A stretch of DNA of 64,000 nt from Staphylococcus pettenkoferi (lineage in GTDB: Bacteria; Bacillota; Bacilli; Staphylococcales; Staphylococcaceae), in the NCBI RefSeq assembly GCF_026659735.1, contig NZ_JANSKK010000002.1, forward strand, positions 310,001 through 374,000, in the 5' to 3' direction. The notes under the pieces are model-generated. The model was not told the origin of the DNA. It searched no databases and worked only from the letters and a program-made list of their open reading frames with translations. This document shows, piece after piece, positions 56,398-64,000 of the stretch. A program made the position numbers and the translations under genes. Position 1 is the stretch's first letter. Every line of letters begins with the position of its first letter.

Positions 56398-57144
56398 TTA
56401 AAATGAAATATCATCAGATAAATAATAAATTAGTAGTTCTTCTAATAAACCTTGCCATGATTTCCAGCGATGACCACCATCAAATTCCTGATATTGCGTG
56501 GTTACATTGTTTTGCACGAGCAGTTCATGAAGTTCTCTATTCGGTGTTAAAAAGTCCGCTTCTTCACCTGTAGTTGGTAGATTGAATCGTTCTTCTTCTA
56601 AACCAACTACGTGCCAAATGTTGAGTAGTTCCTTAAATTGACAGCGTTCAATTAGTTGATCCATAGGTTGCGCAAATTGCGGACTCAAAACACCGACTTG
56701 ACTAAAGATTCTCGGATAAGAGAAGGCAGTCATCAGAGCAATACTACCAGCTAAACTGTCTCCAAACAGTATGCGACTGTTTCCTACTTTGAACGTTGAG
56801 AACGTTTGATCAATATACGGAAGAATTTCCTGTGTTACCGCTTTGACTGTTTGCGGTGCTTTACTGCCTTGAGGATGAAATTCTTTACGTCGTTCATCTA
56901 CTGTTTCATAGTGAAAGCCAACGAAGATTGCCTTTTCTACTTTATCGGCTTCTCGCAATTTTTCATATTTGCGGTGTAATTGACCAAAGCTAAAGAAATC
57001 ACGGCCATCAAAGCAAATAATCACTTTATGTTTAAATAATTCAGTATAGTCTTTGGGTAAGTAAATAGATAATTTGATTGAACGTCCAAGTGCTTCACTT
57101 GGAAAGTCGATTGTCGTAATCTTACCCGGTTGAAATTCGGTCAT
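56398..57144 (-). CDS. Putative esterase (esterase D-like alpha/beta hydrolase)
   Basis: This 248-residue cytoplasmic alpha/beta hydrolase resembles the Fes/esterase D group. The nucleophile elbow is GDSLAGS (about residue 132), and a C-terminal GGHRWKSW carries the likely catalytic His. The N-terminal segment has IYLPKDYTELFKHKVIICFDG. The ATG at 57144 is preferred over a GTG three codons earlier that abuts GGGAG. Substrate unknown; siderophore-ester or acyl-ester hydrolysis are options by family. Confidence 0.8.
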   Translation of the reverse strand: MTEFQPGKITTIDFPSEALGRSIKLSIYLPKDYTELFKHKVIICFDGRDFFSFGQLHRKYEKLREADKVEKAIFVGFHYETVDERRKEFHPQGSKAPQTVKAVTQEILPYIDQTFSTFKVGNSRILFGDSLAGSIALMTAFSYPRIFSQVGVLSPQFAQPMDQLIERCQFKELLNIWHVVGLEEERFNLPTTGEEADFLTPNRELHELLVQNNVTTQYQEFDGGHRWKSWQGLLEELLIYYLSDDISF

Positions 57145-57230
57145 TCTTAACACGCTCCCTCATACTCCTATCGTTATTGTACCAAGAGACGTGTAAATTT
57201 GAAATATGCACGTTTGCCATTCAAGACGCG

Positions 57231-58823
57231 TTACATCTTATCATAATCGTCGATGTTGATGTTCGTTTCTTTACGGATACGTTCTGGATAGTCTTTTAAC
57301 CAGAAATCCGCATTAGGTACTTCACGAGGATCAGGACGATAAATCGCATAACGACCAGAACCTAATCGTTTCTTCTGCATCTCGTAGTCTTTCAGTGCAT
57401 TCAGTGCTTTGCGATGAAGTATCCAAATCGCCACGATATTGAGCCATGCCATCATACCTACACCTAGGTCACCCATACTCCAAGCGACGTCTGCAGTCTT
57501 GACAGCACCATAGATGGTCGCGAGTATTAAGAGTATCCGTGTAATGTTTACCCATAATTTCGTCGTGCGTGCTGAAGCATGACGCGTTAAATATGAGATG
57601 TTGGTCTCTGTTGTATAGTAATATGACAGAATCGTTGTAAAGGCGAAGAAGAACAACGCAATGGCAATGAAGTAAGAACCAAAGCCTGAGAATAAAGGAT
57701 CAAAATGATAATGACTTCCTTGAAAGGCTTTATCGATTCCAGCTTGGGCATACATAGCTGTACCAGAATAGTCTTTATCGCCATTAGCAGTCTGCACGAA
57801 TATACCATGATCTTTAATCAAATGAGGTTTGCCGTGCGCGTCACTGCCTCCATCTGTTACGTTATAAGTGCCTGAAATGAGAATGATAAGCGCCGTTGCT
57901 GTACATACGAATAATGTATCTACGTAGACAGAGAATGCTTGTACAAGCCCTTGTTTAGCTGGATGAGATACTTCAGCTGCTGCCGCTGCATGAGGCCCTG
58001 TACCTTGCCCAGCTTCGTTTGAGTACAATCCTCTTTTAACACCGATATCAATCATAGCACCAAAGATACCACCAAATGCTGATTCCATACCGAAAGCTGA
58101 CTTAAAGATAAGTGAGAATAACGCAGGAACTTGGTCGATATTGATGATAATAATGATAACCGCCATAATAATGTAAGCAACGGCCATAAATGGTACACAG
58201 GCTGTCGCTACCTTCGCGATAGATTTAATACCACCAAAGATAATCAGCGCGAGAAGAATAGCTAAGCCTATTGCTGCGACCCAAGGATTCATGTTAAAAG
58301 CATTCGTCATTGAACTCGCAATCGCATTGGATTGAACACCAGGTAGTAACAAACCTACTGAAATAACAGTCACAATCGCGAAGATAAGTCCATAAATCTT
58401 ACCTGTGCGTCCTTTAATACCTCTCTCAATGTAAAAGGCTGGACCTCCTCGGTATTCCCCTTTCGTTTCACGTTTGTAAATCTGACCTAAAGTAGATTCA
58501 ATAAAAGAACTACTCGCACCTAGAAATGCTGTGACCCACATCCAGAAGACCGCGCCAGGTCCACCAATAAAGATTGCTGTAGATACCCCTACGATATTTC
58601 CGGTACCCACTCGACCAGCCAGCGACAATGCAATCGCTTGGAAACTTGAAATACCTGTAGGCGATTTCTCCCCTTGAAACATGAGTCGAATCATTTCTTT
58701 AAAATGACGTACTTGTAAAAATCTTGTGAATAATGAGAATATAATACCAGTTAGTAGCAATAGAATTACTAACGGCTTACTCCACACAACATCGTTTAAC
58801 CATGATACAACATGTTCTAACAT
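57231..58823 (-). CDS. Sodium:alanine/glycine symporter (AGCS family)
   Basis: This 530-residue transporter with about 11-12 helices imports alanine or glycine with Na+. The family signatures GRVGTGNIVGVSTAIFIGGPGAVFWMW and NEAGQGTGPHAAAAAEVSHP (in parts: GRVGTGNIVG; GPGAVFWMW; SNEAGQGTGPHAAAAA) are clear. The second ATG (58823) is taken because AAGGGGG lies nine bases upstream, while the first ATG at 58832 abuts it. A periplasmic loop with GKPHLIKDHG is longer than in many relatives. Confidence 0.92.
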   Translation of the reverse strand: MLEHVVSWLNDVVWSKPLVILLLLTGIIFSLFTRFLQVRHFKEMIRLMFQGEKSPTGISSFQAIALSLAGRVGTGNIVGVSTAIFIGGPGAVFWMWVTAFLGASSSFIESTLGQIYKRETKGEYRGGPAFYIERGIKGRTGKIYGLIFAIVTVISVGLLLPGVQSNAIASSMTNAFNMNPWVAAIGLAILLALIIFGGIKSIAKVATACVPFMAVAYIIMAVIIIIINIDQVPALFSLIFKSAFGMESAFGGIFGAMIDIGVKRGLYSNEAGQGTGPHAAAAAEVSHPAKQGLVQAFSVYVDTLFVCTATALIILISGTYNVTDGGSDAHGKPHLIKDHGIFVQTANGDKDYSGTAMYAQAGIDKAFQGSHYHFDPLFSGFGSYFIAIALFFFAFTTILSYYYTTETNISYLTRHASARTTKLWVNITRILLILATIYGAVKTADVAWSMGDLGVGMMAWLNIVAIWILHRKALNALKDYEMQKKRLGSGRYAIYRPDPREVPNADFWLKDYPERIRKETNINIDDYDKM

Positions 58824-59234
58824 ATGTACCATCCCCCTTTTTTACTTGTTGCGCAAATGGTTATGTTTTTAAAGATTATACACTTTAAAAAATTACCATT
58901 CAACTTATATTCTTTTTATACTAGATGAAAAACTTCACTAAACGCTGTACCTACCCCATTCAACCAGTAATAAAATTTTTTACGCAATAGGACAATAATG
59001 ATCAAAATTTCACGTAAATTGCTAAAAATATCAAAAGTCTTCAGGAAAGTACAAGGAATTTTTCTCTCTCAGACTTTTAAAAGGTAAAGAAGTGGGAAAT
59101 AAAGTAAATAGTTGTACCAGTAGATTCAATCGCGCAAAATTTACATACACGCGTAATTTGTACTTTAGTATCACTGGTGAATAAGCTATACTTAGTAGTA
59201 TCGTATTTAAAGAATAATAGGAGGAAGCTAGCCA
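58824..59234. other. Gene-free gap between divergent transporter genes
   Basis: This 411-base A/T-rich region must hold the promoters of both the AGCS symporter gene and the AI-2E family gene. No convincing promoter, riboswitch, palindrome or small gene was recognised by eye. Confidence 0.5.
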
Positions 59235-60320
59235 ATGTTAAACAAAGTTTGGTTTAGAACAGGGATCGCGCTGATCATCTTGTTCGTCTTAATTAGATTG
59301 GTTATGGAAGTACATCAAATATTCACTCCTTTCATAATTATTATCCAAGCCGTCTTACTTCCATTCTTACTTAGTGGCTTTCTATTCTACATATGTTTGC
59401 CATTTCAAAAGCTATTGGAAAAATACAAAGTGCCAAGATGGGGTAGCATACTCATTATCTTCATCGTCTTGATTGCACTTATCGCACTAGTGATTGGCGT
59501 TGTGGGTCCACTCATCGTAGCTCAAGTGGAAAACCTCATCTCACAAATTCCAACACTTCAACGTGAGGCACAAGACATCATTCACTTTGCACTTAACCAG
59601 AAAGACCGTCTACCTGACGATGTGACGAACCGTATTAATAATGTAGTCAAATCAGCGGGTGATAGTGTTACAGATATCTTATCTAACTCTATCAGCTATA
59701 TTACGTCATTTATCTCTACATTATTCTTACTCATCATGGTGCCGTTCTTCTTAATCTTTATGTTGAAAGACCATGAACGTTTCATCCCGTTCATCGCACG
59801 CCTGTTCAAAGGTGAAAGAAAGGTCTTTGTCGTTAACTTACTTAAAGATTTAGATCATACACTTAAATCTTACATTCAAGGACAAGTGTTAGTCAGTATT
59901 ATTCTCGGTATCATGTTATATATCGGTTATACAATTATCGGCTTACGTTACACACTTTTACTTGTCATGTTCGCCAGTGTGGCACACCTCATCCCATTCC
60001 TCGGACCATGGATGTCATTTATACCAGCAGCGATCATCGGTATCATCCAAAGTCCAGTCACATTCATTTGGGTCTGTGTCATTACGTTAATCGCACAGCA
60101 AGTTGAAAGTAACGTTGTCACTCCAAACGTGATGGGTAAATCATTAAGCATCCATCCACTTACAATCATCGTCGTAATCTTAGCTTCAGGTGAACTTGGT
60201 GGATTTGGTCTCATTATCGTAGCGGTACCACTTTATGCAGTGATTAAGACTGTAGTTAAAAATGTCTTTAAGTACCGTCAACACATTCTTGAAAAAGCAA
60301 ATAGTGATGTTAAAGACTAA
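59235..60320 (+). CDS. AI-2E family transporter
   Basis: This 361-residue membrane protein has about eight helices in the AI-2E_transport (PerM/TqsA) arrangement: two N-terminal helices, a helical amphipathic region (about 95-145; QVENLISQIPTLQREAQDII), then VPFFLIFMLKDHERFIPF and the C-terminal block with VESNVVTPNVMGKSLSIHPL. The family name comes from a proposed autoinducer-2 exporter; many members instead act in Na+/H+ exchange, so the function is open. AGGAGGAAG precedes the start. Confidence 0.88.
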   Translation: MLNKVWFRTGIALIILFVLIRLVMEVHQIFTPFIIIIQAVLLPFLLSGFLFYICLPFQKLLEKYKVPRWGSILIIFIVLIALIALVIGVVGPLIVAQVENLISQIPTLQREAQDIIHFALNQKDRLPDDVTNRINNVVKSAGDSVTDILSNSISYITSFISTLFLLIMVPFFLIFMLKDHERFIPFIARLFKGERKVFVVNLLKDLDHTLKSYIQGQVLVSIILGIMLYIGYTIIGLRYTLLLVMFASVAHLIPFLGPWMSFIPAAIIGIIQSPVTFIWVCVITLIAQQVESNVVTPNVMGKSLSIHPLTIIVVILASGELGGFGLIIVAVPLYAVIKTVVKNVFKYRQHILEKANSDVKD

Positions 60321-60365
60321 AGCGGTATTCTACATCGTTAATATCCTTTAACAAGCACAATTGGG

Positions 60366-60398
60366 GTTCGAAGAGACAGTTCTCTTCGGACCTCTTTC
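60366..60398 (+). terminator. Terminator of the AI-2E family gene
   Basis: GGTTCGAAGAGA (60366-60377) pairs with TCTCTTCGGACC (60382-60393) with one wobble; TCTTTCTT follows. Confidence 0.8.
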
Positions 60399-60502
60399 TT
60401 ATAAGAATAGTTATAAATTCCTCCTATACCCTCTCCTCTCTTTCACTTGCATCAACTTTCTTTTCTCAACCATGTATACGTAACTTATTTTATTCATTGA
60501 AA

Positions 60503-60528
60503 AAGGCAGATGTCCTACGACACCTGCC
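60503..60528 (-). terminator. Terminator of fabI
   Basis: AGGCAG-A-TGTC pairs with GACA-C-CTGCCT; the minus-strand tail is TTTTTCAAT. Confidence 0.85.
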
Positions 60529-60551
60529 TCTATATCATCATTCTATTTACT

Positions 60552-61322
60552 TTATTTGATTGCGTGGAAACCTGCATCTACATGGATGTTCTCACCAGTC
60601 ACACCGCTTGATAAATCACCGAGTAAGAATGCTGCAGTCTTACCTACTTCTTCTTGGTCAACATTGCGTTGTAATGGGGCACGTTCTTCGATTTCTTTCA
60701 AGATAGCGTTGAAACCGCCCACACCTTTCGCACTTAGTGTACGGATAGGCCCTGCAGAGATTGAGTTCACTCGGATGTTATCTGCACCTAAATCAGCTGC
60801 TAAGTAGCGTACATTCGCTTCTAAGCTGGCTTTCGCAACACCCATTACGTTGTAGTTAGGAACTGCATATTCGCCACCAATGTATGTTGTAGCGACAATA
60901 CTGCCACCCTCTGGCATTAATTTACTTGCTTCTTTAGCTACAATTGTTAAAGAATAAGAACTGATGTCCTGTGCGAGTAGGAAACCATCGCGTGACGTAT
61001 CAGAGAAACGACCTCTTAATTCTTCAACGTTTGCGAAAGCGATAGAGTGATACACACCGTCAATATTTCCTACTTCTTGACCGATTTTTTCGAAACCGTT
61101 CACGACATCTTCATCTTTTTGAACATCGATTTGGTAAAAGTGTTTGTCTGATTGATTTAAGTCATCCACTAATTTCTCAAGTTGTTTCAAACTACGTTCT
61201 TTACGATAAGTGAATACAAGCTTTGCACCTAATTGGTCAAGCACTTTAGCTACACCAAAACCAATACTACGTTTGTTTGCAATTCCCATAATTACAAACG
61301 TCTTACCTTCTAAACTAAACAT
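60552..61322 (-). CDS. fabI: Enoyl-[acyl-carrier-protein] reductase FabI
   Basis: FabI performs the last reduction of each fatty-acid elongation round. At 256 aa it has the staphylococcal length. GIANKRSIGFG (NAD(P)H-binding), the HSIAFANVEELRG segment, and the catalytic Tyr and Lys in NYNVMGVAKASLE (Y-x6-K, about 157 and 164) are present, followed by ISAGPIRTLSAKGV. The ATG at 61322 follows AAAGGAG. A FapR operator was searched for upstream and not recognised. Confidence 0.97.
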   Translation of the reverse strand: MFSLEGKTFVIMGIANKRSIGFGVAKVLDQLGAKLVFTYRKERSLKQLEKLVDDLNQSDKHFYQIDVQKDEDVVNGFEKIGQEVGNIDGVYHSIAFANVEELRGRFSDTSRDGFLLAQDISSYSLTIVAKEASKLMPEGGSIVATTYIGGEYAVPNYNVMGVAKASLEANVRYLAADLGADNIRVNSISAGPIRTLSAKGVGGFNAILKEIEERAPLQRNVDQEEVGKTAAFLLGDLSSGVTGENIHVDAGFHAIK

Positions 61323-61621
61323 ATGATTAACTCCTTTAACTTTATTCATAACATTTCACTCGTTCAGCCAGTTACTTCGATGAGCCATATTTCTACTCAT
61401 CTCACCAATTTATCGCGTAACTGTTACAATTTTTAAATTGTTAACACCTTTTATTCTAACATTGTCATCTTTAATTAAACAATTGTAAGCGCAGGTGTTT
61501 CAAATGGTCTACCTTGTCACAATTACCGATGACATTTACGAGATACACTTTATTAATCAATTAGCGTCCATTGCGTAGACATTCCTAACCTCATTTTACT
61601 CAACGAAATCACGTAAAACTA

Positions 61622-63460
61622 TTAAAACTCGAGCTCACGTTTCAACTCATCTACGTACTCTTTCGCACCAGTAACGATAACGCGGTCACGGTAACGTAAT
61701 TGCGTATCACCGTGCGGCACGATCGACTCATTGTTTCTAATAATACGGACGAAAATAACATCCCCACCGAATGGGAAGTTACGCAATTGAATGCCCTCGT
61801 ATTTGTGATTGAGCATAGCAATCTCGTAAAGTGATGTTTCGACATTGCTGAGGAGATTAAGCATGTTCGGTGTCTCGATAAGCCCTTTGAGCAAGATCTT
61901 GTTACTTGTGAAGCTACTGAAGATCTCAATACCTTCCGCACGCAACTCTTGATCATCAGAGCTTGACTCTAGACGACAAATCACGCGCTTAATGCCACGC
62001 TCTTTCGCCATCAAAGCAACCTTTCTGTTGATGTCGTCGTCATTTGTTGAACAAACGATGATATCTTTCTCGAATAAACCGAGTCGTTCTAGCATCGTCG
62101 CTTCGTAATCCGCAATTTCGATAATCGTAATATCATCAGATAAGCGTCTATTGTCACTTAAATCATTGCGGTAATATAACGATACTTTATAGAGTTCTGA
62201 TGATAGATTCTGAGCAATCGGAATCGTGAGTTGGTTCTTCCCGATCATACTCACTTCGATACGACGATTACTTTCGTCGGGCACTGGGAAGATCTTTTTA
62301 AACACGATGGGCACGAACACACAAGTGATGACAGCACTTAAGATGAGTATGCCGGAAATGTCCACCGAAATGGTACCCAACTGTTCCGCAATCTTGGCTG
62401 CGGCAATCACTAACGATAATGTCGATGTGAGTAAAAATGCTGACGCTATCGTCGTACGCTGATCAAACCATCGTCGTATGTACATCACCGGGAAGATCTT
62501 TGACGCTAAAAACGCGACAATGAGTACCGGTATAATAATGAGTACTGAAGGTTCTTTGATCAAGGAAGGAATATTCAAGTCGACCCCTACCATGATAAAG
62601 AAGATCGGGATAAAGAATCCGTAACCAAAGGAATCGAGTTTCTCTACCATATCTTCGTCAGGTCCAAGAAGAGAGACGATAACTCCAGCTAAGAACGCAC
62701 CGAGAATGTTCTCTGCTCCTACCCCTTCAGCAAGTGCTACGAGTAGTAATATTAAGGCGAAAACGGCACGAATTCCAATCTGTGTCGTTCCATCCATCAA
62801 TTTGCGTAGGAAAGTCACCTTCTTGAGCTTCACACCTAGTATGTAAAAGATGATGGCAGCTACTACGAGAATCAATGTTAACCACAACGGCACGTTGCTT
62901 TGAGAATTGAGCGCACCATACGCCGTTAACAGAATCATCGTAATCAAATCGGCCAAGACTGCTACTAATAAGATAAACTGACCAATTGTGGTACGCATGA
63001 CGTTCATTTCCTTTAATGTCGGCACGACTACGCCTAAAGAAATTGTCGAAATAATAATAACCATCAATAAGACGTCATCGATTAAACCAAACCATTTGAA
63101 CATGTATGCGAAGACGATGGAGATAATCATGATTAAGGCAAAGACAGTGATCGCCATCTGGAAGTGCCCAGGCGTCTTATTCTCTTCCTGTTCTTCCTTC
63201 GCTTTAGTTCGTGGATCCTTTCTAAACGTCTTAAAATCAATTTCCAGTCCACTTAAGAACATGAGAAAGATAAAGCCTAAAGTGGACAAAATATTAAGCA
63301 TGGCATCCTTTTCTACTAAATTGAGAAAAGAATGCCCGATGATAATACCCATGAGTACTTCCGCAACTACTACAGGGATGAAATTTAAATTCAGTCTATT
63401 AACGAGTATCGGTGTGAGGAAAGCAGCAAGGACAACTACAACAAGAGATACAAATTCCAT
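61622..63460 (-). CDS. cpaA: CPA2 monovalent cation/proton antiporter with RCK domains (CpaA-like)
   Basis: This 612-residue protein has about 12-13 helices in the N-terminal Na+/H+ exchanger domain (to about residue 400; EVLMGIIIGHSFLNL, LSGLEIDFKTF, VVVPTLKEM, LAEGVGAENILGAFLAGV). An RCK_N-like (about 410-520) and RCK_C/TrkA_C domain (about 530-612) follow in the cytoplasm. It most likely exports K+ or Na+ against protons. In S. aureus the homologue CpaA binds c-di-AMP through RCK_C; symbol assigned from architecture and remembered position. It starts nine bases after mgtE, with AAGGAGGA, on one transcript. Confidence 0.85.
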   Translation of the reverse strand: MEFVSLVVVVLAAFLTPILVNRLNLNFIPVVVAEVLMGIIIGHSFLNLVEKDAMLNILSTLGFIFLMFLSGLEIDFKTFRKDPRTKAKEEQEENKTPGHFQMAITVFALIMIISIVFAYMFKWFGLIDDVLLMVIIISTISLGVVVPTLKEMNVMRTTIGQFILLVAVLADLITMILLTAYGALNSQSNVPLWLTLILVVAAIIFYILGVKLKKVTFLRKLMDGTTQIGIRAVFALILLLVALAEGVGAENILGAFLAGVIVSLLGPDEDMVEKLDSFGYGFFIPIFFIMVGVDLNIPSLIKEPSVLIIIPVLIVAFLASKIFPVMYIRRWFDQRTTIASAFLLTSTLSLVIAAAKIAEQLGTISVDISGILILSAVITCVFVPIVFKKIFPVPDESNRRIEVSMIGKNQLTIPIAQNLSSELYKVSLYYRNDLSDNRRLSDDITIIEIADYEATMLERLGLFEKDIIVCSTNDDDINRKVALMAKERGIKRVICRLESSSDDQELRAEGIEIFSSFTSNKILLKGLIETPNMLNLLSNVETSLYEIAMLNHKYEGIQLRNFPFGGDVIFVRIIRNNESIVPHGDTQLRYRDRVIVTGAKEYVDELKRELEF

Positions 63461-63469
63461 AGTTCCTCC

Positions 63470-64000
63470 TTAGATTAAATAGCTCATTAACGTAGTAGCT
63501 AGGCCGAAATAAATCAACATACTGATAATATCGTTGATTGTCGTGATAAACGGACCACTTGCTACAGCTGGGTCAATCTTGAGTTTGTTCATAATCAATG
63601 GAATCACTGCACCCATCAATGTACCTACTGTCATCGCTGCAGTTAAACTGCTGCCAACAATCGTAGCAAGAATAGGCTGGCGATGTAGCACGATAATACA
63701 AAGTATCAATAAGATACCGCAGACGATACCACTGAGTAAACCACTGCCCGCTTCTCTCAATGCCACTAAGAACTTACTTTGTTCATTGATCTCGCCTGTG
63801 GAGATCTTACGCACAGACACGGCAAGAGATTGTGTTCCTGAGTTACCTGACATCCCACTAATAATTGGGATAAAGGCACCGAGTAACGCGACTTTGGATA
63901 GCGTATCCTCGAATGAACCAATAAGCGTAGCAGTAATCATGCTTAAGAAAGTCAGTGTAATTAGCCACGGGAGCCTTTTACCTGCAGTCTTAAACACAGA
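63470..64000 (-). CDS. mgtE: Magnesium transporter MgtE (5' end outside window)
   Basis: This is the C-terminal membrane domain of MgtE, about 176 residues with five helices. PIISGMSGNSGTQSLAVSVR, the first conserved Mg2+-site helix, and VASGPFITTINDIISMLIYF, with the pore-lining Asp, are diagnostic. The N-terminal and CBS domains lie beyond the window edge, so this is a boundary truncation. It is followed closely by the CPA2 antiporter gene. Confidence 0.93.
   Translation of the reverse strand, partial: SVFKTAGKRLPWLITLTFLSMITATLIGSFEDTLSKVALLGAFIPIISGMSGNSGTQSLAVSVRKISTGEINEQSKFLVALREAGSGLLSGIVCGILLILCIIVLHRQPILATIVGSSLTAAMTVGTLMGAVIPLIMNKLKIDPAVASGPFITTINDIISMLIYFGLATTLMSYLI

Noticed and set aside
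61323-61480. FapR operator upstream of fabI
   Set aside because: Expected from S. aureus knowledge, but no TTAGTACC-type inverted motif could be seen.
1-64000. CRISPR arrays, insertion sequences, rRNA genes
   Set aside because: No regularly spaced direct repeats, transposase genes or rRNA segments were seen in reading the window.

Overview
The window is chromosomal DNA from a Staphylococcus that is not S. aureus. The evidence is gene content and gene order: qoxABCD, a two-domain Atl autolysin, menFDHB/menA, lplA-comK, ktrD-htrA, an L-Lys-type murE, ugtP-ltaA, fabI and a CPA2 antiporter. This run is, from memory, the same backbone as the S. aureus mgtE-to-purL region, read here in reverse. 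The species cannot be fixed from sequence alone.

Layout. 1-5136 (minus) holds the purine operon purE-K-C-S-Q-L, with purL cut by the window edge; folD diverges from it. 6202-6849 holds a terminator and a degenerate dispersed repeat, followed by a small secreted Ig-like protein. 7329-11506 is the quinol oxidase operon qoxABCD behind a structured leader. 11646-16635 holds a nucleoside hydrolase, pgcA, the LCP ligase lcpB and a DUF2538 protein. 16696-19977 (minus) is a tightly coupled ABC-2 exporter plus NarL-type two-component cassette. 20149-25179 holds a GNAT protein and atl, whose propeptide is long and repeat-bearing. 25388-28863 holds two MarR regulators, a membrane acyltransferase and an aminotransferase. 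28900-34842 is menaquinone synthesis. 35004-38042 holds a GNAT protein and then an accessory island: a phage-type amidase and holin, divergent from a tail-anchored hendecad coiled-coil protein. 38211-41429 holds a degenerate CPBP-like protein, a DUF2187 protein, lplA, an IDEAL-domain protein and comK. 41661-42610 holds tRNA-Asn and tRNA-Ser, then a compact locus that looks like an undescribed type I toxin-antitoxin system. 42959-51290 holds a metallophosphatase, ktrD, htrA, a Mn-riboswitch-controlled terC, prfC and a YueH-like protein. 51271-64000 holds murE, ugtP-ltaA, a 2H phosphoesterase, an esterase, an AGCS symporter, an AI-2E family protein, fabI, a CPA2 antiporter and partial mgtE.

Main themes are cell-envelope work (atl, lcpB, murE, ugtP, ltaA, fabI, pgcA), respiration (men genes feeding the quinol oxidase) and ion homeostasis (ktrD, CPA2 antiporter, mgtE, terC).

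The most interesting segment is 42324-42610. A short membrane-peptide mRNA on the minus strand has its ribosome-binding site complementary over 13 bases to its own 3' side. The opposite strand carries a near-consensus promoter and a strong terminator that would make an RNA of about 150 nt fully antisense to it. A second, similar peptide and a small Cro/C1-type regulator follow on the minus strand. Other points are the holin/amidase/coiled-coil island, a qox leader with two mutually exclusive foldings, and repeats upstream of the two-component/ABC cassette.
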